DNA of 64,000 nucleotides from a bacterium (lineage in GTDB: Bacteria > Armatimonadota > Fimbriimonadia > Fimbriimonadales > Fimbriimonadaceae): positions 62,001-126,000 of the forward strand of contig PNMZ01000007.1 of NCBI GenBank assembly GCA_013823945.1, read 5' to 3'. Under the pieces are notes generated by a model. That model was not told where the DNA came from. It did no database searches and worked only from the letters and a program-made list of their open reading frames with translations. Shown here piece by piece: positions 42,954 to 51,638 of this stretch. The position numbers and the translations under genes were made by a program. Numbering within the stretch: the stretch's first letter is position 1; every line of letters begins with the position of its first letter.

Positions 42954-43813
42954 GCGGTCTTGACCTCTGGTGTGCGTTTTTTGCGGTGTGAAAGGGAATA
43001 AAGGATTTGGGACAAAGCGACCGCTAGAGTTGAAATGATGACAACAGTTGGTCCGGTAGGAAGGTTTGGCGTATTGACCGAAATCAGAGCTCCGGTTGCG
43101 GAACTAACAAGCCCAAAGATCGCGGCAATGATGAGAAGTTGAGATGTGCTCCTCACCCACGGTCGGGCGGCAATGGTGGGAGCGACAAGGAGGGCACTGA
43201 GGAGAACAACGCCGACAGTATTGAGCCCGATGATGATTCCTGCAACGAGGAGGGTGGTTTGAAGGAACTCGATTCGGGCTGTATTGAGCCCGGAAGCTCG
43301 AGCAAAATCCGGATCAAAGGCGAGGAGTTGGTAGGGTTGGCGAATACGAATGAGGACAGCGGTTGCAACCGTTCCGACGATCAGGATGGCAATCACGTTT
43401 TCTTGAACAAGGGCGGCGGCTTGACCAAAGAGGATTGTGTCGAGACCGGCTTGGTTTGCGGAGGGAGAGCGTTGGATCAGGCTGAGCAGGAGGACGCCGA
43501 GTCCGAAAAGTGATGTCAGGGCAATACCGAGGGCGGTATTCCAGTCGGTTCGGGTTTTGGTTGTGATCCACCGCACCCATGCCATGGCAAGTCCAGCGGT
43601 GAGGGCTGCTCCGATGAGGATTGGGAGGGGGGCTTTACTTCCGGTGAGCAGAAATCCTAGGCAAACTCCGGGAAGGGCAGCGTGGGCAAGAGTGTCTCCG
43701 ACAAGGCTTTGTCGGCGAAGGACGGCGAAGCTCCCCAGGATGGCGCAAAACAGGCCAAGAGACATTGTGCCGAGGAGGATTGTGCGGAGGGTGTAGTCGG
43801 TGAATATGCTCAC
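42950..43813 (-). CDS. metal ABC transporter permease (ABC-3 family)
   Basis: 287 residues, second membrane subunit of the transporter. Typical segments are LGLFCAILGSFAVLRRQSLV, GDTLAHAALPGVCLGFLL, FDPDFARASGLN and VGVVLLSALLVAPTIAARPW. A pair of different permeases, rather than a homodimer, is the TroC/TroD (Mn/Zn) pattern. It overlaps the ATPase gene and the other permease gene by four bases each, so the operon is translationally coupled. Confidence 0.95.
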   Translation of the reverse strand: MSIFTDYTLRTILLGTMSLGLFCAILGSFAVLRRQSLVGDTLAHAALPGVCLGFLLTGSKAPLPILIGAALTAGLAMAWVRWITTKTRTDWNTALGIALTSLFGLGVLLLSLIQRSPSANQAGLDTILFGQAAALVQENVIAILIVGTVATAVLIRIRQPYQLLAFDPDFARASGLNTARIEFLQTTLLVAGIIIGLNTVGVVLLSALLVAPTIAARPWVRSTSQLLIIAAIFGLVSSATGALISVNTPNLPTGPTVVIISTLAVALSQILYSLSHRKKRTPEVKTA

Positions 43814-44535
43814 GGTTTGAGGACTCCAGCGAATCCATATGTTTGAGCGAGGAGTTCAGGAGTAAAAATTCCAGCGGTTGGTCCGGAGGCAATAATTTTG
43901 CGGTTCAGGAGGGTGATGTGGTCAAAGTACTGACCTACGGTTTCCAGGTCGTGGTGGACGACAATGGCGGTTTTTCCAGCGGAGCGCATGGATTGAAGGA
44001 CTTCAAAAATTTGTTGTTCGCTGGCGGCATCGATTCCGGCGAACGGTTCATCCATCAGGGTGACAGGGGCATTTTGGGCGAGTGCACGGGCCAGGAATAC
44101 GCGTTGTTGCTGGCCGCCAGAAAGCTCCGAGATTTGGCGATGGGCAAAATCTTGCATTCGGACGGCTTCGAGGGCGGCTTGGGCGCGATCATGTTCGGCT
44201 TTGCCGGGGCGCTTGAACCATCCGAGTGATCGATAGGTTCCCATGAGAACAACTTCGGCGACGTCGGTAGGGAAATCCCAGTCGACGGAGGAGCGTTGTG
44301 GGACGTAGCCAAGGCTCTTGATTCCCTCGGGGTTGGGGGTATTGAGGATGGAGATCGTTCCGGCCGACGGTTTCTGGAGTCCCAAGATCGTGCGGATGAG
44401 AGTGGACTTTCCGGCTCCGTTCGGTCCGACGATGGCGCAAAGTTTTCCGGCAGGGAGATCGAGATCGATATCAAAGAGAACGGGTTCGGCGTGGTAGGAA
44501 ACGGTGAGGTCACGAATGGAGAGGGAGTTGCTCAT
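43810..44535 (-). CDS. metal ABC transporter ATP-binding protein
   Basis: 241 residues. Walker A is AIVGPNGAGKSTLIRTILGL (about residues 34-53), the signature is LSGGQQQRVFLARAL, Walker B is VTLMDEPFAGID, and the switch His is in VVHHDL. The sequence LGYVPQRSSVDWDFPTDVAEVVLMG is typical of TroB/MntA-type metal ATPases. It powers uptake through the two ABC-3 permeases encoded just downstream. Four-base overlaps on both sides. Confidence 0.97.
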   Translation of the reverse strand: MSNSLSIRDLTVSYHAEPVLFDIDLDLPAGKLCAIVGPNGAGKSTLIRTILGLQKPSAGTISILNTPNPEGIKSLGYVPQRSSVDWDFPTDVAEVVLMGTYRSLGWFKRPGKAEHDRAQAALEAVRMQDFAHRQISELSGGQQQRVFLARALAQNAPVTLMDEPFAGIDAASEQQIFEVLQSMRSAGKTAIVVHHDLETVGQYFDHITLLNRKIIASGPTAGIFTPELLAQTYGFAGVLKP

Positions 44536-45449
44536 TTGAGGGCGTTCGCGATGGTGTTGGTGTTATGGCGAATCATGCCGATGTAGGTTGCTTCGGGAGT
44601 TCCGTTTGCACCGAGGGCATCGGAGAAAAGTTCGCCGCCGATTTTGACTTCCCAGTTCCGGTCTTGGACAGCTTTTTGAAGGGCGCGGATGGTGGCGGGA
44701 TTGACACTGGTTTCGACGAAGATAGCTTTGATTTTTTTGGATGCGATTGTGTCTGCGAGTTGGACGATGGTTTGAGCGGAGGCTTCGGTGACGGTGTTGG
44801 TGCCTTGGATTCCGAGGACTTGGAGGTTGTAGCGCTTGCCGTAGTACTCGAAGGCGTCGTGGGCAGTGATCAACACACGGCTATCTTCGGGAATTGAGTT
44901 GAGGCTTTTTCGAGTTTCTGCGTCGAGTTCTTTGAGTTCAGATTGATAGGCTTTCCAATTGTTGACGACATGCATGCTGATGGATTTTCCGCGCATGTCG
45001 GTGAGTTTTTTGGCGAGAGCGGTGCCGACTTCTTGCCAGAGGGTGGGGTCGTGCCAGATGTGGGGGTCAGATTGTCCGCCGGTGGACAGGATGAGGTTTT
45101 TGGGGATTGCCTCGCCCGCACTGAATGATTTTTCGCCGAGGCTTTCGAGGATGTCGGTCATTCGGCCTTCGAGGTGGAGTCCGCCATAGACGACGAGGTC
45201 GGCGGATTGGATTTTCTCGAGGTCTCCAGCGGTGGGTTTGTAAAGGTGGGGATCAACGCCGGGGCCCATGAGGGGGGTGACTTCGCAATGCTCCCCGCAG
45301 ATGTTGGTGGTGAGGTCAGCGAGCATTCCGGTTGTGGCGACAACGTTTATTTTGGTGGAAGAGGAGTTTTGTTGAGTTTGGCAACCAGTTAAGATGCCTG
45401 CGGCTAGAGTGCAGATGAGCAGGAGGCGGAAGAGTGAACCCAGGTGCAT
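44532..45449 (-). CDS. metal-binding lipoprotein of the ABC transporter (TroA/PsaA/MntC type)
   Basis: 305 residues. A lipoprotein signal ends in LTGC (Cys at about residue 22). Metal ligands expected for the cluster A-I fold are His in VDPHLYKPTAGD, His in SDPHIWHDPTLW, Glu in FVETSVNPATI and Asp in ELFSDALG. The His-His-Glu-Asp set and the lack of a His-rich loop favour Mn or Fe over Zn. The TNTVTEASAQTIVQLA helix is standard. First gene of the four-gene operon; its promoter has an overlapping palindrome. Confidence 0.94.
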   Translation of the reverse strand: MHLGSLFRLLLICTLAAGILTGCQTQQNSSSTKINVVATTGMLADLTTNICGEHCEVTPLMGPGVDPHLYKPTAGDLEKIQSADLVVYGGLHLEGRMTDILESLGEKSFSAGEAIPKNLILSTGGQSDPHIWHDPTLWQEVGTALAKKLTDMRGKSISMHVVNNWKAYQSELKELDAETRKSLNSIPEDSRVLITAHDAFEYYGKRYNLQVLGIQGTNTVTEASAQTIVQLADTIASKKIKAIFVETSVNPATIRALQKAVQDRNWEVKIGGELFSDALGANGTPEATYIGMIRHNTNTIANALK

Positions 45450-45453
45450 TTTG

Positions 45454-45472
45454 TTAACCTTGGTTAATTATA
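45454..45472 (-). promoter_or_regulatory. -10 box and palindromic operator of the metal transporter operon
   Basis: On the minus strand a perfect TATAAT (complement of 45467-45472) is followed at once by the inverted repeat TTAACC-AA-GGTTAA (45454-45467), which ends five bases before the start codon. The -35 is poor, which suits activation or tight repression. A DtxR/MntR- or Fur/Zur-type repressor could block the site when metal is plentiful. The implied 5-prime leader is only about ten bases. Confidence 0.6.
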
Positions 45473-45513
45473 GGGGATTTTTAGGTTGTTATTTTAGAGG
45501 CCTAGGGAAAAAG

Positions 45514-45544
45514 AAACCCCCTCGGTGAGTAGCCGAGGGGGTTT
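45514..45544 (-). terminator. terminator between the repeat lipoprotein and the transporter operon
   Basis: 12-bp stem AAACCCCCTCGG/CCGAGGGGGTTT (45514-45525 with 45533-45544), followed on the minus strand by TTTCTTTTTCCC. It ends the transcript of the lipoprotein gene before the transporter promoter. Confidence 0.88.
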
Positions 45545-45577
45545 TGTTGTTTCTGAACTAGTCAGAAACGGTTGTGA

Positions 45578-45943
45578 TTAGTGACCTTCGCCTTCAGCGT
45601 GGTTGTGTCCGGTGTGATCTTCGCCATCTTTCTTCATGTCAGCAGCGCCTTCCTTAACGGTTTCGCCTGCTTTTTCCATGGCTTCGCCAGCTTTTTCACC
45701 AGCTTCGGCTGCGCCTTCTTTCACGGCTTCGCCTGCACCTTCGACGGCTTCGCCAGCTTTGTCAGCGGCTTCTCCGGCGGCGGCACCTGCATCTTCAACT
45801 GCTTCGCCAGCTTTTTCGCCAGCATCGGTTGCGGTTTCAGCGGCTTTGTCGCCAGCTTCGGCAGCTTGCTCACATCCAACGAAAGCAAATGCGCTCAAAA
45901 GAAGAGCGGCAACTGCGACGAGGAAGAACTTGTTGTTTTTCAT
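45578..45943 (-). CDS. Ala/Glu/Gly repeat lipoprotein with His-rich tail
   Basis: 121 residues. The signal peptide ends at SAFAFVGC, a lipobox, so the mature protein starts with a lipid-modified Cys near residue 24. Residues 27-105 are about seven 11-residue repeats of the type KAGEAVEgAGE, as in LEA-like and apolipoprotein-like amphipathic helices. The last residues, DHTGHNHAEGEGH, contain four His and three acidic residues and could bind a divalent metal. No family assigned. It lies next to the Mn/Zn-type transporter but has its own terminator, so a metal-related job is inferred. Confidence 0.85.
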   Translation of the reverse strand: MKNNKFFLVAVAALLLSAFAFVGCEQAAEAGDKAAETATDAGEKAGEAVEDAGAAAGEAADKAGEAVEGAGEAVKEGAAEAGEKAGEAMEKAGETVKEGAADMKKDGEDHTGHNHAEGEGH

Positions 45944-46110
45944 GATTTGACTATAGTCTCCAGTGTTGTTTTTGCCCGTTTCCCAAATTTTTGAATGGTA
46001 GCGGACTGTTTTCAGGACGTAATTCTGAGTTGCGAGGATGCAATTTCAGGGATTGGGGCCTCATTCGGCATTGAATTGAAGCTACAAACGACCTAGTGAA
46101 TTTAACAGTA

Positions 46111-46140
46111 TAGCCCGGTGGATGGTTCCCGACCGGGCTA
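46111..46140 (-). terminator. possible terminator after the outer-membrane barrel gene
   Basis: 9-bp stem TAGCCCGGT/ACCGGGCTA (46111-46119 with 46132-46140) lies 15 bases after the stop of the gene at 46155-47246. The following bases on the minus strand are only moderately T-rich, so efficiency is uncertain. Confidence 0.6.
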
Positions 46141-46154
46141 CTCAGGATGCCGGA

Positions 46155-47246
46155 TTAGAATCGGAGGGCGTAGGAAAGGAGTCCGCTGGAATTGCCCCCG
46201 AAGGCGAGATTGAATCCGCCGAGGCCAACTCCGAGAGTGAAACCTGAGCGCGATTCGTAGCCACCGCGAAGGGCGATTGAACCAGCCATGAGTTCCGCAC
46301 CAGCCCGGAATTCTTGTGATCCGGCACCGTTGAACATATCAACGAAGTCGGCGGCAAAGACAACTGAGCCGGGAGCGACATATCCAAACCCGGTGTTGAA
46401 TGTCCGTTGGTACGGTCTGATGATGCTGTTTTGCAGGAGGGGATCGGTTGCGTTGAAGGTTGTCCGGGGTTCGACAAGGTTTTCGATGGTTGCGCCAAAG
46501 AAGAATCCCTGATCTTTTGAGGCACTGGAGACAAATCCGAGGTCGAGGCCGACGCCTGATTCATCGAGGATGTCGTTACCGTTCATTTCTGGTGCAAGGG
46601 CACCGGCGGTGTTGTTTTGAATACTATTGGCGTCGGCGAATCGGTGGGTGTAGTAACTGCGGACGAACTTGACTCGGATCCCGACGGAGAGATCCATATT
46701 GCCGGGAGTGTTGAGGCGTCGGCCGTAACCGATCCCAATTTGGTAACCACCCAGGCCGTAGGCATCGAGTCGTGAGTTCACAGGGACGTTGCCTTGGGCA
46801 CCGGAGCTGACCCAGTTGCGCAGGTCGGCATTGGGAAGTCCAGCAACGAGGGCATCTCCGTTAAAATCGAGGGCAAATCCGTTGGCAAGAAATCCGAGGC
46901 CACCACCGGCTCCGAATTCGAATTTTTCGTCTCCAAGGGCGCGAGCGATTGTTGAGAGTTGGTTGGCGTCGAGTCCACCTTGATCGATATCGCCAAAGTA
47001 GTCGCTGAGATCGCTTAGGCTGATGCTTTGGGTTCGGAATGAGAATCGGGGGAATTGGAATCTGGCGGCGGACGGGGCGAGGCCGTACATGGCGGGGTTG
47101 AGTCTTCCGGAATAGATGTAGTCTCCCGGAAGGGCGAGACCGGCGCGGCCCATGCCGGATGCGCGCCCGGAGCCGATTGTCCAATCGGCGCATGACATGG
47201 TGGTAAGGGCAAGGGCTCCGCAGAGGAGAATCGTTCGTTTCATCAT
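46155..47246 (-). CDS. outer-membrane beta-barrel protein (TraF_2/PorV-like)
   Basis: 363 residues. A signal peptide ends near CADWTIG; the following GSGRASGMGRAGLALPGDYI and NPAMYGLAPSA are the usual opening of TraF_2 and FadL/PorV-like barrels. The rest alternates short hydrophobic/polar strands rich in Gly and aromatic residues and ends in a C-terminal Phe (LLSYALRF), the BAM recognition signal. The substrate is unknown. AAGGA precedes the first of two adjacent ATG codons at the expected distance. Confidence 0.82.
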   Translation of the reverse strand: MMKRTILLCGALALTTMSCADWTIGSGRASGMGRAGLALPGDYIYSGRLNPAMYGLAPSAARFQFPRFSFRTQSISLSDLSDYFGDIDQGGLDANQLSTIARALGDEKFEFGAGGGLGFLANGFALDFNGDALVAGLPNADLRNWVSSGAQGNVPVNSRLDAYGLGGYQIGIGYGRRLNTPGNMDLSVGIRVKFVRSYYTHRFADANSIQNNTAGALAPEMNGNDILDESGVGLDLGFVSSASKDQGFFFGATIENLVEPRTTFNATDPLLQNSIIRPYQRTFNTGFGYVAPGSVVFAADFVDMFNGAGSQEFRAGAELMAGSIALRGGYESRSGFTLGVGLGGFNLAFGGNSSGLLSYALRF

Positions 47247-47350
47247 GTTTTATCCTTGGCTGAAGTGACAATTTTACTAGGCAGGTGCACTGAAATGGTT
47301 TGGGTTATTTGGTCTTTTCGATTCGGCTAACCAGGTACATTTGGAGTCCA

Positions 47351-48610
47351 ATGCACAAACCGATTGTTGTTGTTGGTGCTGGCTTGTCCGGTTTGGTCTG
47401 CGCTCGTCGTCTGGAACAGGCGGGGCGCAATGTTTTGGTATTGGATGCAGGCGATGGGCCGGGAGGTCGAATCCGGACGGTTAATGTGGATGGTTTCCGA
47501 TTGGATCGTGGGTTTCAGGTTTTTTTTGAGGCTTATCCTAATGCGAAATTAGAACTTGATTTGGCGGCATTAAATTTGAAGGATTTTGAACCTGGGTGCA
47601 TGGTTTTTGATGGGAAGAAGTTGCGCGAAGTTCACCGTGAGAACATTCTGCAGACGATTTTTGGGAAATGGGTTTCAGTTACTGATCTGCTTCGTTTTAA
47701 CCAATTGGGGGATGATCTTGACCATTTGACGGAGGATGAGGTGTGGGCTTTGGAAGATGAGCCGATGGTCGATTTTTTGAGGAAACGCAAGATTAGTCAG
47801 GAGGCGATTGATCAATTTGTACGCCCGTTTTTTGGAGGTGTGTTCTTAGATCCGACATTGGATGTGAGCAGCCGTCCATTTGCGTTTTATTGGCAGATGC
47901 TGGATCGAGCTCCAGCGACGATTCCGGCGGAGGGAATGCAAGCGATTCCTGATCAAATTGCGGCGGGGATTAGGCAGGAGTCATTCCGATTCGGGGTTAG
48001 GGTTGAGTCGTTGGTTCGTGAAGGGGGTCGAGTTTCTGGAGTACGGCTCGACTCAGGTGAAGTCATCGAGGCGGCACTGGTTGTTTTGGCGGTTGATCAA
48101 TCGGCGAGTTCACGGCTGACGGGAATTGGGACAGAGTGGTCGGCGAGACCTTGCACAACGGTTCACTTTGCGGCGAGTGAGCGGCCATTTTTCGAGTCGA
48201 TTTTGCATGTCAATGGTTCTGGGCTGGGGCGTGTGAACCATGTTGCTTGTATGACGAATGCATCCAAGTCACTAGCACCAAATGGTCAGTCATTAATTTC
48301 GGCTTCGATCTTGGGGGATCCACTGATGGGTGACTTGAATTTGGCGAAAGAAGTTCGCTATGAACTTACCAATTGGTTCCCAAAACAGAATGTGGAAGGT
48401 TGGCGACCGTTACGTGTTGATCGGATACCACATGCTCAGATGCCACAACCAGTTGGATTTATGGATCGGTTGACGCCGATGGCTCCAGAGGATGGTTTGT
48501 TGGTGGCGGGTGAGCATACGACTTATGCGGGAATTGATGGAGCGATTTTGAGTGGTCAGCGGGTTGCGGCCTTCGCAATGAAACCTGATCGGGAGCTTAC
48601 GACGGCGTGA
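47351..48610 (+). CDS. FAD-dependent amine-oxidase/phytoene-desaturase-like oxidoreductase
   Basis: 419 residues from the ATG at 47351; the upstream TTG frame lacks a ribosome site and would delay the FAD motif. The dinucleotide-binding motif VVVGAGLSGLVCARRLEQAG is followed by VLDAGDGPGGRIRT and GFRLDRGFQVFFEAYP, and near the C-terminus by LLVAGEHTTYAGIDGAILSG. This is the NAD(P)-binding-like, amine-oxidase/desaturase superfamily. The substrate is unclear. First of four genes that overlap by four bases each, ending in dapB. Confidence 0.92.
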   Translation: MHKPIVVVGAGLSGLVCARRLEQAGRNVLVLDAGDGPGGRIRTVNVDGFRLDRGFQVFFEAYPNAKLELDLAALNLKDFEPGCMVFDGKKLREVHRENILQTIFGKWVSVTDLLRFNQLGDDLDHLTEDEVWALEDEPMVDFLRKRKISQEAIDQFVRPFFGGVFLDPTLDVSSRPFAFYWQMLDRAPATIPAEGMQAIPDQIAAGIRQESFRFGVRVESLVREGGRVSGVRLDSGEVIEAALVVLAVDQSASSRLTGIGTEWSARPCTTVHFAASERPFFESILHVNGSGLGRVNHVACMTNASKSLAPNGQSLISASILGDPLMGDLNLAKEVRYELTNWFPKQNVEGWRPLRVDRIPHAQMPQPVGFMDRLTPMAPEDGLLVAGEHTTYAGIDGAILSGQRVAAFAMKPDRELTTA

Positions 48611-49590
48611 GGGTAGCGGTCGTCGGAGCCGGCATGGCCGGACTTGGGGCGGCTAGAACATTGCGTGTGGCGGGGATTGCCACGGTTATATTTGAGAAGT
48701 CACGGGGATTAGGTGGGCGTGTGGCGACCAGATACTTGGGCGATTACGCTTTTGACCACGGCGCGACGGTAATTTCTCCAAGGGGAAGTGAATTAGAGCG
48801 GGTGATCCTAGAAGAATTACCGACAGACGAACTCGTTGATGTGACGGCTCCGATTTATCTGGCTCATGATGACCGCGTGACGGCAGTTGACCCGGAAGGA
48901 GGAAAGATCAAGCGGTATGCCTATGCGAAAGGTAATTCGACGTTGGGCCGGCTTTTGGGGGAAGGGATTGAGTCTCGGTTAGAAATGCGTGTGGAGGAGA
49001 TATCAAAGAATGGGCCGCACTATTTGATTGATGGGGAGAGTTTTAGCCATGTGATTTTGAACCCGCCGATTCCTCAATCGGAGGTTTTACTTGCTAGCCT
49101 AGGGGACAAACGGAGTTTTCCGGGGGCGCAGTATCGGAAATGCCTGAGCGTTATGTTTGGGGTTGCTTCGGAAATTGATCGACCTTACCATGCGATACTG
49201 GATCCTAATCAGAGTCAGCCTTTGACATGGTTGAGTCTGGAGCATGTGAAATGTCCGGGAGGATTCCGGGCTCCAGACGGTCACGCGGCGGTTGTGGTGC
49301 AGATGAGTGCGCGGTATAGCCGCTATAGTTATGAACGGTCGGATGAGGATATTCTGCGAGAGACTTGGGTGGATGTCAAGCGGGTGTTAGAACTCGGAAA
49401 GGTGGGTTATGAAGTGAGTTCAGTGATGCGGTGGCGGTACAGTCACTCTTCCAACACGATTGGGTTTGAAACAGCGAATCCGCACGGGGCAAAGGTATTG
49501 GTTGTGGGCGATGGATTGAGTGGAGCTCGAACTCACCAGGCCTATGAGACAGGAGTTCGGGCGGCGCGTCAGATATTGGAGGATATATGA
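48607..49590 (+). CDS. renalase-like FAD/NAD(P)-dependent oxidoreductase
   Basis: 327 residues from a GTG that overlaps the previous stop (GTGA). Motifs are VAVVGAGMAGLGAARTLRVA, FEKSRGLGGRVATR and YAFDHGATVISPRG, the typical opening of bacterial renalase-like proteins. The C-terminus has VLVVGDGLSGARTHQAYETG with the late FAD contacts. Bacterial renalases oxidise isomeric dihydronicotinamides, a repair reaction; that activity is inferred. It is coupled to another FAD protein upstream. Confidence 0.9.
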   Translation: MRVAVVGAGMAGLGAARTLRVAGIATVIFEKSRGLGGRVATRYLGDYAFDHGATVISPRGSELERVILEELPTDELVDVTAPIYLAHDDRVTAVDPEGGKIKRYAYAKGNSTLGRLLGEGIESRLEMRVEEISKNGPHYLIDGESFSHVILNPPIPQSEVLLASLGDKRSFPGAQYRKCLSVMFGVASEIDRPYHAILDPNQSQPLTWLSLEHVKCPGGFRAPDGHAAVVVQMSARYSRYSYERSDEDILRETWVDVKRVLELGKVGYEVSSVMRWRYSHSSNTIGFETANPHGAKVLVVGDGLSGARTHQAYETGVRAARQILEDI

Positions 49591-50228
49591 AACGATTGAT
49601 TGGTGGAGTGGTGGTTGCGGGTCTGGCTTCCCTTGGTTGGGCGGGGGAAGTGATTTTGGATGTTGATGCGGGGGGTCTTAAAGGTTCGGCGACGTTGGTG
49701 AATCAGTTGTTACCAAATGGGTCGAAGTACGTTCGATTGGGGATGTTGTTGGAGGATGCGAGTGGGAAATCGGTGAGTGTGCTTCAGGAGTCCACTTATG
49801 ACAAGACTGGGCGTCCGGTTCGGCTTTTGCAACGGACGAATTTGAAAGGTGGATCGGCATTACAGTCGGTTGTAGTGACTTTTGATGACTCAGGAGCAAA
49901 TTTTAAGGTTGATCAGGGTGGGAAGACCTTGAATGATACGATCAAGTATCCGGCGGGGAAATCGGTTTTGGCGACGCCGGAATTTTGGTTTATCCGGGAT
50001 GTGGTGAATCCAGGCGGCGTGAAGAGTTATTGGCGGTTTGACATGGCGAAGCAGAATTGGGCCGAGATTAAGTGCGAATATCATGGTAAGCGGGATTTGA
50101 AGTGGGGGGGTAAGACGGTGAATGCGCATTTGGTGACGATGGGAGAAGGTCGGGCCTATTTGGACGATGCGGGAGACCCTTATGTGGTTGAGACAGGGAA
50201 CGGAAAGATGGTGAGACGAGCAAAATGA
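49587..50228 (+). CDS. exported protein of unknown function
   Basis: 213 residues. The ATG overlaps the previous stop by four bases. A clear signal peptide (KRLIGGVVVAGLASLGWAGE) precedes a beta-rich domain: VILDVDAGGLKGSATLVNQL, then a series of short strands with ESTYDKTGRPVRLLQRTN and YWRFDMAKQNWAEIKCEYHG. It resembles the general layout of LolA/YceI-like or DUF periplasmic proteins but no match is firm. Its place between two FAD enzymes and dapB gives no obvious function. Confidence 0.8.
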   Translation: MKRLIGGVVVAGLASLGWAGEVILDVDAGGLKGSATLVNQLLPNGSKYVRLGMLLEDASGKSVSVLQESTYDKTGRPVRLLQRTNLKGGSALQSVVVTFDDSGANFKVDQGGKTLNDTIKYPAGKSVLATPEFWFIRDVVNPGGVKSYWRFDMAKQNWAEIKCEYHGKRDLKWGGKTVNAHLVTMGEGRAYLDDAGDPYVVETGNGKMVRRAK

Positions 50229-51019
50229 TTAAGGTAGCGATTGCGGGGGCGGCGGGGAGAATGGGGCAGGAAGTTGTCAGGGCGGTGAGTTCAGCGCAGG
50301 ATATGGAATTGGTTGGAGCTTTTGACCGTTCGGTTGATTTTGCGAGTACGGGCACAATGTTAGGTGGGGGAGTCACAGATGTTCCTATAGGGCAGAAGAT
50401 TGGGGCGATGATGGATGAGACACAGCCTGACATTTTGGTGGAATTGACGCATTTGGCAGGCGCGGCGGATCATACTTTGAACGCATTGAAGCGAGGGATT
50501 TCGGTTGTGATCGGGACAAGTGGTCTGAATAACGAGGATCTACGAGCGATTCAGCTAAGTTGTGAGAGCTATGGTGCTTCGGCGATATTGGTACCGAATT
50601 TTGCAATTGGGGCGGTTCTAATGATGAAATTTGCGGAGATGGCGGCGAGATACTTCCCCCATGCGGAAGTAATGGAACTTCACCACGAGCAGAAAATGGA
50701 TGCGCCGAGTGGAACGGCGTGGCATACGGCGGAGCGGATCGCGGCGGCTCGGCAGAATGCGCCTCGATTACCGCACGGAGCAGTACAAAAAGCACCGGGG
50801 GCGAGAGGGGGCGAAGTAAAGGGTGTTCCTGTTCACTCGGTTCGGTTACCGGGTTATGTGGCGAGTCAAGAAGTGCTATTCGGCGGAGCGGGCGAACGTT
50901 TGACTTTGCGTCATGATTCGATTGACCGAGCGAGTTTTATGGCGGGAGTTTTGCTTGCGATCCGTGAGGTTCGTAATGTGAAGGGGTTCGTTGTTGGACT
51001 TGATCACGTTATGGGGTAG
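50225..51019 (+). CDS. dapB: 4-hydroxy-tetrahydrodipicolinate reductase
   Basis: Reduces the product of DapA to tetrahydrodipicolinate on the way to diaminopimelate and lysine. 264 residues. The Rossmann motif is VAIAGAAGRMGQEVVRAVS. The catalytic segment is MELHHEQKMDAPSGTAWHTA (about 155-175), with the His-His pair and Lys of the active site. PNFAIGAVLMMKFAEMAARY and the C-terminal ALL/VLLAIREV helix are also typical. Last of the four overlapping genes (ATGA with the preceding one). The end overlaps the convergent SRPBCC gene by 11 bases. Confidence 0.96.
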   Translation: MIKVAIAGAAGRMGQEVVRAVSSAQDMELVGAFDRSVDFASTGTMLGGGVTDVPIGQKIGAMMDETQPDILVELTHLAGAADHTLNALKRGISVVIGTSGLNNEDLRAIQLSCESYGASAILVPNFAIGAVLMMKFAEMAARYFPHAEVMELHHEQKMDAPSGTAWHTAERIAAARQNAPRLPHGAVQKAPGARGGEVKGVPVHSVRLPGYVASQEVLFGGAGERLTLRHDSIDRASFMAGVLLAIREVRNVKGFVVGLDHVMG

Positions 51020-51551
51020 ATGTCTCTTCTTTCGGTTCGTGGAGTTCAAAGTCGCTGACATAGCTGGCAGCTGAGTCGAAGAGTTCGGAGTTGATTTTGG
51101 CTTGTTCAGTTTCAAGATGTTCTTTAGTGACTCTGTGGCGGTAACTGAACATTTTGTCGAGTTTTTCGCTGACGGCGACTTCGTCAATGAGTTTGGCGAG
51201 CGGTCCGCCTTTCAGTTCGTAATGAATGGTGTCGCGGAGGATGCAATCACCTTCATTGTCGATGAAATCGTGGTGGTGCGTCCAGGATTTGAAGGGTGAT
51301 TTTTCGGCAGTGTCGGTGAATCCGTGGGGTGGATTGACTTTAGTGATGCGGGCCTTCCAGGTGAGCCAAATGCCGAACTGCTTGGTTTTCATCTCATGGA
51401 GGGCGCCTTCTTTGACATCAAGATTCTTACTGATGAGTTGAATTTCTTGCTCGGCGGGGGTGAGAATGCGGAGGGCTGATGCTGAGGAGTGGAAGTCCCA
51501 AAGTTTTTGAACTGGGGCTTTAATGTAGGTTTCAAAGACTTTTGTTGGCAT
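51009..51551 (-). CDS. SRPBCC-family (START-like) ligand-binding protein
   Basis: 180 residues. The fold is indicated by FETYIKAPVQKLWDFHSSASAL near the N-terminus, a run of beta strands with FGIWLTWKARITKVNPPHGF and ILRDTIHYELKGGPLAKLID, and a long C-terminal helix (SYRHRVTKEHLETEQ). This matches cyclase/dehydrase-like SRPBCC proteins, often next to or fused with epimerases. The ligand is unknown. Convergent with dapB. Confidence 0.9.
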   Translation of the reverse strand: MPTKVFETYIKAPVQKLWDFHSSASALRILTPAEQEIQLISKNLDVKEGALHEMKTKQFGIWLTWKARITKVNPPHGFTDTAEKSPFKSWTHHHDFIDNEGDCILRDTIHYELKGGPLAKLIDEVAVSEKLDKMFSYRHRVTKEHLETEQAKINSELFDSAASYVSDFELHEPKEETSTP

Positions 51552-51638
51552 CGTATCTTGATGATACGAAAAATTTGTGGAGTTAGTGTTAAGATTGTGG
51601 CAAGGATTGAATACATCCTTGCCACGTAAGCAATTGAG

